A stretch of DNA of 64,000 nucleotides, taken from NCBI RefSeq assembly GCF_030291135.1, contig NZ_CP127409.1:1054001-1118000 (forward strand), in the 5' to 3' direction. Shown piece after piece: positions 8,129-15,383 of this stretch. This DNA is from Rhodanobacter thiooxydans (lineage in GTDB: Bacteria; Pseudomonadota; Gammaproteobacteria; Xanthomonadales; Rhodanobacteraceae). The first letter of the stretch is position 1, and each line of letters begins with the position of its first letter. A model generated the notes under the pieces. It saw nothing but the letters and a program-made list of their open reading frames with translations, was not told where the DNA came from and searched no databases. The position numbers and the translations under genes were made by a program.

Positions 8129-9310
8129 ATGAAGCCCTTTGGCACCCCCCGTTCCGACCACGCGCTGCGCGTGCTGCTGCTTGGCGCCGGCGAGCTGGGC
8201 AAGGAGGTGGCGATCGAGCTGCAGCGTTACGCGGTGGAGGTGATCGCGGTAGACCGCTACGCGAACGCGCCGGCGATGCAGCTGGCCCATCGCAGCCACG
8301 TGATCGACATGCTGGACGGCAAGGCGCTGCGCGCGGTGATCGAACAGGAACAGCCCGACCTGGTGGTGCCGGAGATCGAGGCCATCCATACGCCGACCCT
8401 GATCGAACTGGAAAAGGAGGGGCAGCGGGTGATCCCGACCGCCCGCGCGGCGTGGCTGACCATGGACCGCGAAGGCATCCGCAAGCTGGCCGCCGAGGAA
8501 CTGGCATTGCCGACGTCGCCGTACCGCTTCTGCGACGACGAGGCACAGTACCGCGAGGCGGCGGCCGCGATCGGCTACCCGTTCGTGATCAAGCCGGTGA
8601 TGAGCTCCTCCGGCAAGGGCCAGAGCGTGGTGCGCGGCGCCGACGCGCTGCAGCAGGCGTGGGATTACGCGCAGTCCGGCGGGCGCGCCGGCAAGGGGCG
8701 GGTGATCGTCGAGGGCTTCGTCGACTTCGACTACGAGATCACCATGCTGACCGTGCGGCACGTCGATGGCGTCAGCTTCTGCGCGCCGATCGGCCACCGC
8801 CAGGAAGAGGGCGACTATCGCGAGTCGTGGCAGCCGCAGCCGATGAGCGACGCCGCGCTGGCCGAGGCGCAGCGGCAGGCGGCCGCGGTCACCGGCGCGC
8901 TGGGCGGCTGGGGCGTGTTCGGCGTGGAGTTCTTCGTCAAGGGCGATGCGGTGATCTTCTCCGAGGTCAGCCCGCGGCCGCACGACACCGGCCTGGTCAC
9001 CCTGATCTCGCAGGAGTTCTCCGAGTTCGCGCTGCATGCGCGGGCGATCCTCGGCCTGCCGATTCCGGTGATCCACCAGTACGGACCCTCGGCCTCGTGC
9101 GCGGTGCTGGTCGAGGGCGACGGCGCGGGGCCGCGCTACCACGGCGTGGCCGCGGCGCTGGCCGAGCCGGACACGCAGCTGCGCATCTTCGGCAAGCCCG
9201 AGGTGAAGGGCCGCCGACGCATGGCGGTGACGCTGGCGCGCGCCGGCACGCTGGAGGCAGCGGTGGGCAAGGCGGTGCGTGCGGCGGGTCATCTGCGCAT
9301 CGAGTTGTGA
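8129..9310 (+). CDS. purT: Formate-dependent phosphoribosylglycinamide formyltransferase
   Basis: This is a 393-residue ATP-grasp enzyme, the normal length for PurT. It converts GAR to formyl-GAR in purine synthesis using formate and ATP, independently of folate. The N-terminal Rossmann-like strand ([17 protein letters not shown], about residues 16-32) is followed by an ATP-binding region ([13 protein letters not shown], about 155-167) and the metal and substrate site in [21 protein letters not shown] (about 268-288). The ATG was chosen because GGAG lies just upstream and it matches the usual N-terminus. It is transcribed away from the SPFH operon across the palindrome. No other purine gene is adjacent. 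Confidence 0.95.
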   Translation: MKPFGTPRSDHALRVLLLGAGELGKEVAIELQRYAVEVIAVDRYANAPAMQLAHRSHVIDMLDGKALRAVIEQEQPDLVVPEIEAIHTPTLIELEKEGQRVIPTARAAWLTMDREGIRKLAAEELALPTSPYRFCDDEAQYREAAAAIGYPFVIKPVMSSSGKGQSVVRGADALQQAWDYAQSGGRAGKGRVIVEGFVDFDYEITMLTVRHVDGVSFCAPIGHRQEEGDYRESWQPQPMSDAALAEAQRQAAAVTGALGGWGVFGVEFFVKGDAVIFSEVSPRPHDTGLVTLISQEFSEFALHARAILGLPIPVIHQYGPSASCAVLVEGDGAGPRYHGVAAALAEPDTQLRIFGKPEVKGRRRMAVTLARAGTLEAAVGKAVRAAGHLRIEL

Positions 9311-9402
9311 GCGCGGGCGTCCGGGCAGCCTGATGCGATAGGCTTGGCGGTGGCGGTCACGGTCGTCGTCACCGGCATTCGATTGACGAAAGGAGAGAAC
9401 GG

Positions 9403-10926
9403 ATGGAATCCACCGGCTTTGCGCACTGGCTGATCGTGCTGGTCGAACTGGTCACGACGTTTGCCATGCTGATGCTGGCGCTGGCGGTGGTGGTGCTGGC
9501 GGTGACCTGGGTGGTTGACCGGAACCAGACCGGCAACGCGGTGCTGCGCAATTTCCCGGTGATCGGCCACTTCCGCTACTGGTTCCTGCACCTGGGCGAG
9601 TTCTTCCGCCAGTACCTGTATTCCAGCGACCGTGAGGAAATGCCGTTCAACCGCGCCCAGCGCACCTGGGTCTATCGCGCCGCGAAAAATGTCGACAACA
9701 CCAACGCCTTCGGTTCCAGCCGCGACCTGCGTGGCGAGGGCGTGCCATTCTTCGTCAACGCGCCGTTTCCCGACCTGGGCGTGGATCACGTCGAGCCGGT
9801 GCCGGTGACGATTGGTCCGTACGCGCGTGAACCGTACAGTCATGCGGCGTTCTTCAACATCTCGGCGATGAGCTTTGGCGCGCTGTCGGCGCCGGCGGTG
9901 CGTGCGCTGTCGCGCGGCGCGGCCAAGGCCGGCATCTGGATGGACACCGGCGAGGGCGGTCTGGCGCCGTATCACCTCGAAGGCGGCTGCGACATCATCT
10001 TCGAGATCGGCACCGCCAAGTACGGCGTGCGCACGAGCGACGGCAAGCTCGACGACGGCAAGCTGCTGGCGATCTGCGCCCACCCGCAGGTGAAGATGGT
10101 CAGCATCAAGCTGGGCCAGGGCGCCAAGCCCGGCATGGGCGGCCTGCTGCCGGGCGCCAAGGTCACCGCCGAGATCGCGGCGATCCGCGGCATCCCGGTC
10201 GGCGAGGATTCGCAGAGCCCGAACCGCCATCTCGACATCGGCAACGTCGCGCAGCTGATGGATGCCATCGCGCACATCCGCGAGCTCACCGGCAAGCCGG
10301 TGGGTTTCAAGGCGGTGCTCGGCGGGGTGGATTGGATCGGTGAGCTGTGTGACGAAGTGCGCAAGCGCGGCATCGAGAGTGCGCCCGACTTCATCATCGT
10401 CGACGGTTCCGAGGGCGGTACCGGCGCCGCGCCGCAGACCCTGATGGAAGGCGTCGGCCTGCCGCTGCACGAGGCACTGCCGGCGCTGCTCGACATGCTG
10501 ATCGTCAAGGGCCTGCGCGAGCGCATCAAGGTGGTCTGCTCGGGCAAGTGCATCACCGCCTACGACGTGGCGTGGGCGCTGTCGATCGGCGCGGATTTCG
10601 TCAACTCCGCGCGTGGCTTCATGCTGGCGCTGGGCTGCATCCAGTCGCTGCAGTGCAACCGCAACACCTGTCCCACGGGCATCACCACGCAGAACCCGAA
10701 ACTGCAGCGCGGCCTGGTGGTCAGCGACAAGAGCGAGCGGGTGTTCCACTATGCGAAGAACGTGATGCACGAGGTCGGCATCATCGCGCACAGCTGCGGC
10801 GTCAGCGAGCCACGCCAGCTCAATCGCGGCCACTGCCGCGTGGTGGGTGACGACGGCCTGTCGATCCCGCTGGAGAAACTGTTTCCGTACCCGCAGCCGC
10901 AGGCGTCGGGGCTGGAGACCCGGTAG
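9403..10926 (+). CDS. FMN-binding glutamate synthase family protein
   Basis: The 507-residue protein has an N-terminal membrane anchor (about residues 7-35) followed by a glutamate synthase alpha-subunit-type FMN barrel. Diagnostic segments are ISAMSFGALS (about 150-160), GEGGLAPYH, KLGQGAKPGMGG (about 230-242), and GSEGGTGAAP. The Cys-rich block CIQSLQCNRNTCPTGI (near 410) corresponds to the iron-sulfur region of the synthase domain. It lacks the amidotransferase and beta-subunit domains, so it is not a complete GltB. Such stand-alone proteins are common, and their natural reaction is not established. A GGAGAG lies upstream of the start. It converges on bpt, with a palindromic repeat pair between them. 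Confidence 0.85.
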   Translation: MESTGFAHWLIVLVELVTTFAMLMLALAVVVLAVTWVVDRNQTGNAVLRNFPVIGHFRYWFLHLGEFFRQYLYSSDREEMPFNRAQRTWVYRAAKNVDNTNAFGSSRDLRGEGVPFFVNAPFPDLGVDHVEPVPVTIGPYAREPYSHAAFFNISAMSFGALSAPAVRALSRGAAKAGIWMDTGEGGLAPYHLEGGCDIIFEIGTAKYGVRTSDGKLDDGKLLAICAHPQVKMVSIKLGQGAKPGMGGLLPGAKVTAEIAAIRGIPVGEDSQSPNRHLDIGNVAQLMDAIAHIRELTGKPVGFKAVLGGVDWIGELCDEVRKRGIESAPDFIIVDGSEGGTGAAPQTLMEGVGLPLHEALPALLDMLIVKGLRERIKVVCSGKCITAYDVAWALSIGADFVNSARGFMLALGCIQSLQCNRNTCPTGITTQNPKLQRGLVVSDKSERVFHYAKNVMHEVGIIAHSCGVSEPRQLNRGHCRVVGDDGLSIPLEKLFPYPQPQASGLETR

Positions 10927-10979
10927 GGCACTGCCCGCCGCTGGTTTCGCATGGGGCGGCAGGCACGGCCTGCCCTACG
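10923..10979. repeat. Palindromic repeat pair (GTAGGGC family)
   Basis: The gap between the convergent glutamate-synthase-like gene and bpt opens with GTAGGGC and closes with GCCCTAC. Inside it holds a hairpin GGCAGGC-ACG-GCCTGCC. Similar head-to-head pairs occur at 22644-22711 and 52175-52242. The element may also act as a bidirectional terminator for the two genes. Confidence 0.6.
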
Positions 10980-11682
10980 GTATCGCGACCCAGCCCTCGG
11001 CTGTACGGATCTGCAGTGGCCTGAATCGCCGCTTGTAATCCATCTTCGGATGGCCGTCGATCCAGAAGCCCAGGTACAGCCATGGCAGGTTGCGGCGGCG
11101 GGTCAGTGCCACCTGCTGCAGGATCGCGTAGGTGCCCAGGCTGCGTGTGGTTTCGTCGGGGTCGTAGAAGGTGTAGACCGCTGACACGCCGTTGGGGCAG
11201 ATATCGGTGACCGCCACCGCGAGCAGGCGTTCGCCCAGGCGCAACTCCATGAACAGGGTGGGGCTCCACGGTGCGGTGAGGAAGCGGCGGAAGTCGCTGG
11301 CCTCGGCATCGTCCATGCCGCCGCCGGCATGGCGGCTCTGCAGGTAGCGTTCGTACAGCGTGTGGCGCTCGCGGTTGTAGCCGGGGAGCGACTCGCTGAG
11401 CACGAGGTCGGCGTTGCGCTTCAGGCAGCGGCGCTGGGTGCGGTCCGGCCGGAAGTTCGCCACGTCGATGCGGCACGGCGTGCAGGCGTGGCACTGCGCG
11501 CAGTGAGGGAAGTACAGGTGGCCACCGGCGCGACGAAAGCCGCGTTCGAGCGCCGGGCCGTACAGTTTGTCGAGGTTCGGCGCGGCCGGGTCCAGCACCA
11601 GGTTCTGCGCCGTGCGGTCGGCGTAGTAGCCGCACGCGTGGGGCAGGGTCTGGAACAGACGGACTTGGTCGGAACGGCGCAT
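10975..11682 (-). CDS. bpt: Aspartate/glutamate leucyltransferase (N-end rule)
   Basis: The 235-residue protein matches the bacterial Bpt/ATE family, which transfers leucine from Leu-tRNA to N-terminal Asp or Glu and so marks proteins for ClpAP via ClpS. Family landmarks are the Cys cluster CAQCHACTPCR (about residues 61-71) and HLYFPH just before it. A C-terminal block, VALTRRRNLPWLYLGFWIDG, is followed by MDYKRRFRPLQI. The reaction takes place in the cytoplasm. The gene follows a DUF2007-like gene on the same strand by 43 bp and could be co-transcribed with it. Length agrees with the family (about 230-250). Confidence 0.92.
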   Translation of the reverse strand: MRRSDQVRLFQTLPHACGYYADRTAQNLVLDPAAPNLDKLYGPALERGFRRAGGHLYFPHCAQCHACTPCRIDVANFRPDRTQRRCLKRNADLVLSESLPGYNRERHTLYERYLQSRHAGGGMDDAEASDFRRFLTAPWSPTLFMELRLGERLLAVAVTDICPNGVSAVYTFYDPDETTRSLGTYAILQQVALTRRRNLPWLYLGFWIDGHPKMDYKRRFRPLQIRTAEGWVAIP

Positions 11683-11725
11683 TTCCCGATTCTATGCCCG
11701 CGCGGCGGGCGTCGCACCATCGGGT

Positions 11726-12118
11726 TCAGAGCACCCGCAAATAGCGCAGCATCGCCATGGCGAGTACGGCCAGCACCGCCAGCAGCACGATGCGGCGGGC
11801 GCGGGCCACCGTATGCGCGCGCCGGTCGGCCGGGGTGGGATTGCGTGCGGCGGCCAGCTCCTCGCCATGGCGGATCACCGGCTCGATGCCGATCTCGCGC
11901 AGCAGGGTGCGCGCCTTGGTGTAGTCGTCGGCGTGGGTGATCCACACCTGCGCCCAGCTGCCGCGGTCGTCCTGCCGCTGCGAATAGCTGAAACGCTGCC
12001 AGGTCGGCCGGTTGTAGTTGGACCGATTGGCCACGGTGGCCTCGATGCCGTGTTCGGCCATCAGGGCGACCACGGTATCGATGTTTTCCTGGCGGGGCGA
12101 GGTATAGATCTGGCGCAT
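11726..12118 (-). CDS. DUF2007-like small protein with C-terminal membrane anchor
   Basis: The protein has 130 residues. The N-terminal half (MRQIYTSPRQENIDTVVALM to about residue 80) has the alternating strand-helix pattern of the DUF2007 putative signal-transducing domain (ferredoxin-like). The end is one hydrophobic helix (about residues 109-128, IVLLAVLAVLAMAMLRYLRV), so it is probably tail-anchored in the inner membrane facing the cytoplasm. Xanthomonad homologues have been called pathogenicity-like, without functional support. It lies 13 bp downstream of tesB and just upstream of bpt, all on the minus strand. Function unknown. Confidence 0.7.
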   Translation of the reverse strand: MRQIYTSPRQENIDTVVALMAEHGIEATVANRSNYNRPTWQRFSYSQRQDDRGSWAQVWITHADDYTKARTLLREIGIEPVIRHGEELAAARNPTPADRRAHTVARARRIVLLAVLAVLAMAMLRYLRVL

Positions 12119-12131
12119 GGCTGCAGTTTAC

Positions 12132-12998
12132 TCAGTCGCCGCGCACGCGGATCAGGCCTTCCTGGGCGGAGGAGGCGACCAGCCGGCCATCGCGACTGAA
12201 GATCTGCCCGCGCGCCAGGCCGCGACCGCCCTGTGCGGTGGGGCTGTCGAACGAATACAGCAGCCATTCGTCGACGCGGAACGAGCGGTGGAACCACAGC
12301 GCATGGTCGAGGCTGGCCATCTGCACGTTGTGGGTCATGTACGAGATGCCGTGCGGCAGCGTGGCGGTGCCGATCAGGTGGAAATCCGAAGCGTACGCGA
12401 GCAGCGCGCGATGCAGGATCGCCGCATCGTCGATCGGCGCGGTGAGCCGGAACCAGATGTGCTGGATCGGCGGGCGCTTGACCGGATGCAGCTCGTCGCG
12501 CGGCCACACCTGGCGGAACTCGAACGGGCCATCGATGCCGAGCCAGCGCTGCAGCTTCACCGGCAGTCGCGCCAGTTCGTCCGGCGGCAGCGGATGCAGC
12601 GGTTCGATGTCTTCCGGTGCCGGCACTTTCGGCATGCTGGTCTGGTGTTCCACGCCCGGCTCGGGCAGCTGGAACGAGATCGAGCCGTTCAGGATCGGCT
12701 GGCCATGCTGGATCGCCACCACCCGCCGCGAGGAAAACGTGCCGCCATCGCGGGTGCGCTCCACGCTGTACACGATCGGCGCCTCGATGTCGCCGGCGCG
12801 CAGGAAATAGGCGTGCAGCGAATGCGCTTCGCGCGACGGGTCGACGGTCTGCTGCGCCGCCGCCAGCGCCTGCCCCAGCACCTGGCCGCCGAACACGAAG
12901 CGGGTGCCGATGTCGCGGCTCTGGCCGCGGAACAGGTTGTCCTCCAGCCGTTCCAGCTGCAGCAGCTCGACAAGTTCGGCAACGTGGTCTTCGCTCAT
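12132..12998 (-). CDS. tesB: Acyl-CoA thioesterase II
   Basis: This is a 288-residue double-hotdog thioesterase of the TesB type, hydrolysing medium- to long-chain acyl-CoA to free fatty acid and CoA. FVFGGQVLGQALAAA (about residues 30-44) is the first hotdog helix. The family's catalytic Asp lies in MASLDHALWFH, and the Gln in SSAQEGLIR near the C-terminus (AQEG is a conserved TesB block). The start MSEDHVAELVELLQL matches family N-termini and is preferred over a longer in-frame reading. It heads a minus-strand group with the DUF2007-like gene and bpt. Confidence 0.92.
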   Translation of the reverse strand: MSEDHVAELVELLQLERLEDNLFRGQSRDIGTRFVFGGQVLGQALAAAQQTVDPSREAHSLHAYFLRAGDIEAPIVYSVERTRDGGTFSSRRVVAIQHGQPILNGSISFQLPEPGVEHQTSMPKVPAPEDIEPLHPLPPDELARLPVKLQRWLGIDGPFEFRQVWPRDELHPVKRPPIQHIWFRLTAPIDDAAILHRALLAYASDFHLIGTATLPHGISYMTHNVQMASLDHALWFHRSFRVDEWLLYSFDSPTAQGGRGLARGQIFSRDGRLVASSAQEGLIRVRGD

Positions 12999-13121
12999 GG
13001 CGTGTCCTTGCAGGGGGCGCCAGTATAGCGGTGGCGGCGCCCGAACCCGTGGACAGGCGAGGAGGCGACGCCGGGTCATGCCCGGCGCCGCCGGCCGTAC
13101 GGCAGGTGCAGGCCTGGCCGC

Positions 13122-13259
13122 TTACGATTGCGCTTCCGCCTCGCGCAGCTTCTGCGCGCACTCCTCGCAGCAGACTTCGACGGTGCGGCCGCCGATGGTG
13201 ACCTTGATGGCGTTGCCATCGAGCGGGTAGTCGCAGGCGGCGCAGGTGGTCTCGTTCAT
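13122..13259 (-). CDS. Very small Cys-rich protein, predicted zinc ribbon
   Basis: The 45-residue protein starts at an ATG with GGAG seven bases upstream. Two cysteine pairs, CAAC at residues 6-9 and CCEEC at 27-31, are spaced like a TRASH/YHS-type metal-binding ribbon, separated by the strand pair NAIKVTIGGRTVEV. It probably binds one zinc or another soft metal. Very short TRASH-like proteins often accompany metal-responsive genes. Here the upstream minus-strand neighbour is an AraC-type regulator, 84 bp away. Function unknown. The Cys pattern, strong ribosome binding site and clean stop make it a likely real gene. Confidence 0.7.
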   Translation of the reverse strand: MNETTCAACDYPLDGNAIKVTIGGRTVEVCCEECAQKLREAEAQS

Positions 13260-13343
13260 GCTTGGTCTCCGGTGGATGCCCGGGATCGGGCAGGCACAGA
13301 AGACCACCGGCCGCCGACGGCGGCTGTCAGGATCTTTAGTGAT

Positions 13344-14180
13344 TCACGACGAGCGCGACAGCGCGGCCTGGCGGAATGCCGTGGGCGTGCGGCCGTAGGC
13401 CTGGCGGAAGGCGGCACTGAAATGGCTGTGGCTGGAGAAGCCCAGGTCCTGCGCCAGCGCGGCGACGTCCTCGCAGTCGGCCACACGGTCCAGCGCGCGG
13501 GCCAGACGCAGGCGCAGGTGGTAGCGGTACAGCGGCATGCCTTCGACCTGCTGGAAGGCCTGGGTGAGGTAGACCGGCGAGCCGCCGACTTCCGCGGCGA
13601 TATCCGCCAGCGCCCAGCGCCGGGTGAGGTCGCTGGCGAGCAGCAGTTTGGCCCGGTCCACCAGTCGTTGCCGCGCACGGGTCGCGCCGGGCGCATGGGT
13701 GGTGCGCGGGCCGAGGCTGCGGCACACCAGGGTCAGCGCCAGGCTCTCGGCCTCCAGCGGCTCGATGCCGCCGTTGCGCAGGCTGTGGCGCAGCAGCGCC
13801 ACCAGCACCTGTGCGCGCTCGTCGATGCGCAGCGCCTGGTGGCGGAACACGGGCTGGTCGCGCCGCTGCAGCATCGCGACCGGCGCAAGCTCGCGCAGCA
13901 GCGGCTGCGACACCGACAGCGACAGGCAGGCATCGCCGCCGGCCGCCGGGTGGCTGACCTGATAACTCTCGCCGGCGTTGAAGAACAGCACGTGGTTGGC
14001 GTCAGCCACCGATTGCGTGCTGCCGACGTGGCGCAGGAACAGCCCGCGATACGGGAACACCAACTGGGTGGCGGCGGCGCATTCCTCGGCGCCGCGATGG
14101 CGGCAGGCGCCGCGGCAGCACACGTCGTGCACCGCGACGGTGGACGATTGCAGCAGCGGCTGGGCGTCGAACTCCGGCAT
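13344..14180 (-). CDS. AraC family transcriptional regulator
   Basis: The 278-residue protein has a C-terminal AraC/XylS double helix-turn-helix domain (about residues 175-275). Landmarks are WALADIAAEVGGSPVYLTQAFQQVEG and the second-helix block LAQDLGFSSHSHFSAAFRQAYGRTP, which matches the family signature. The N-terminal half shows a cupin-like pattern (LFLRHVGSTQSV, VLFFNAGESYQVSHP) and an unusual Cys group (HDVCCRGACRHRGAEEC, about 18-34) that could bind metal or sense thiols. That last point is an inference. Co-orientation with the tiny Cys-rich gene suggests a shared signal. The targets are not evident. Confidence 0.88.
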   Translation of the reverse strand: MPEFDAQPLLQSSTVAVHDVCCRGACRHRGAEECAAATQLVFPYRGLFLRHVGSTQSVADANHVLFFNAGESYQVSHPAAGGDACLSLSVSQPLLRELAPVAMLQRRDQPVFRHQALRIDERAQVLVALLRHSLRNGGIEPLEAESLALTLVCRSLGPRTTHAPGATRARQRLVDRAKLLLASDLTRRWALADIAAEVGGSPVYLTQAFQQVEGMPLYRYHLRLRLARALDRVADCEDVAALAQDLGFSSHSHFSAAFRQAYGRTPTAFRQAALSRSS

Positions 14181-14210
14181 GGCGGTGGGTCGAGGGAAGC
14201 TCGGCGCAGT

Positions 14211-14765
14211 CTAGCGCAGGCGCTGCAGGCCGCAGGCCGGGACGATGGCGTCCCATGGAAACATCGGGCCGGGATCGAGCTTGCGATGAACTTCGAGCGC
14301 GGAATCGTCGCTGGCCGGCATCAGCGCGGTGTCCAGATCCTCGTGCCCGGCGATCTGGCGCAGGTTCGGAAATTCGACACGCAACTGCGCCAGCAATGCA
14401 CGCAGTGCGGCCAGCTGCGCTTCGGGGTAAGCCTCGTCCATCTGCTGGTGGCGCGAATCCCACCAGTGCGGATAGCGGCCCCGGTTGACCAGCTCGATGC
14501 CGATCGAGTTCGGGTTGTGGCCGCGCACGTGGTTTGCCACGCGGGTGCCGGGCACGTAGCGATACACCGCACCGTCGCGGTCGACGTAGTAGTGGCCGCT
14601 GTTGCCGGCGCCACTGGCGTGCAGCACCTTCTCGCCGTACTCGCGCGCCATCGCCAGGTCCGGCAGCTCGGTGCAGTGGATCACCACCAGTTCGACCGCG
14701 TCGACCGGGCGCTCGGGAAGGAGGTCGACGTAGGGCAGCGGCTGCTCGTGGATGCTCAGGCTCAT
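14211..14765 (-). CDS. N-acetylmuramoyl-L-alanine amidase (amidase_2/AmpD-like)
   Basis: From the chosen ATG there are 184 residues. The zinc amidase pattern is clear: VVIHCTE with His30, the GHYYVDRDGAVYRYV substrate loop, NHVRGHNPNSIGIELVN, a second metal histidine in IAGHEDLD, and the closing KLDPGPMFPW with the third ligand (Asp). The family cleaves the bond between MurNAc and L-Ala of peptidoglycan or its recycled fragments. No signal peptide is seen, so a cytoplasmic recycling role like that of AmpD is favoured. An in-frame ATG 24 bases upstream would add eight residues. It diverges from the hydrolase-rlmKL pair. Confidence 0.88.
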   Translation of the reverse strand: MSLSIHEQPLPYVDLLPERPVDAVELVVIHCTELPDLAMAREYGEKVLHASGAGNSGHYYVDRDGAVYRYVPGTRVANHVRGHNPNSIGIELVNRGRYPHWWDSRHQQMDEAYPEAQLAALRALLAQLRVEFPNLRQIAGHEDLDTALMPASDDSALEVHRKLDPGPMFPWDAIVPACGLQRLR

Positions 14766-14855
14766 GCGCGGCAGTTTCGCATGCGCCAAGGCCCAGCGGA
14801 AACGCCGCCTGTTACCATGCGCGCCTTGCTTCCAGCAGTTTCATGGAGACGCGCC

Positions 14856-15383
14856 ATGCGCGGCCAGATCATTCTTTCGCACGGCTCGGACTCCAGTCCG
14901 GACGCCACCAAGGTCAGCGCGCTGGCCGCACTGGCCGAATCGCTGGGCTGGCGCACGCAGCGACCGGACTACCGCGCCGACGATGCACGCGGCTTTGCCG
15001 GATCGGTGGCGCCGCGGATCGCCCGCCTGCGCGCCACCATCGAGGCGCTGGGCGCGCCGCCGCTGCTGGTCGGCTCCAGCATGGGTGCGTTCGTTTCCGG
15101 CCTGGTCTCGCTGGACGTGCCGGTGGCCGGCTTGCTGTTGCTGGCCACGCCCAGCGAAATCCCCGGCTACGCACGCTCGTTCGACCTGCGTGCCGGCGTG
15201 CCCACGCTACTGATCCATGGCTGGCGCGATGAGGTCTGTCCGCTCGCCGGCGTGCATGCGTTCGTCGCGAAGCGCCGACTGCCGTTGCTGGTGCTGGACG
15301 ACGACCATCGGCTGGGTGCCAGCATGGCGATGATCGACGCGCAGTTCCGCCATCTGCTCGACCAGCTGGCGACCGCCGCATGA
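14856..15383 (+). CDS. Small alpha/beta hydrolase
   Basis: The 175-residue protein has an alpha/beta-hydrolase core. It begins with an oxyanion strand (QIILSHGSDSSPDA), has a nucleophile elbow LVGSSMGAFVS (Ser around residue 72), a later acid-bearing loop (LIHGWRDEVCP) and a histidine near the end (DDDHRL). It is short for the fold and lacks a lid, like YqiA/RsbQ-type minihydrolases. The ATG is preceded by GGAG at the right distance. Its stop overlaps the rlmKL start by four bases (ATGA), so the two are co-translated, which may hint at an RNA- or nucleotide-related role. Substrate unknown. Confidence 0.82.
   Translation: MRGQIILSHGSDSSPDATKVSALAALAESLGWRTQRPDYRADDARGFAGSVAPRIARLRATIEALGAPPLLVGSSMGAFVSGLVSLDVPVAGLLLLATPSEIPGYARSFDLRAGVPTLLIHGWRDEVCPLAGVHAFVAKRRLPLLVLDDDHRLGASMAMIDAQFRHLLDQLATAA

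Noticed and set aside
13128-14855. Upstream extension of the small hydrolase gene by several hundred codons
   Set aside because: The extension is antisense to the Cys-rich, AraC and amidase genes. The ATG at 14856 has a good ribosome binding site and matches the fold start.
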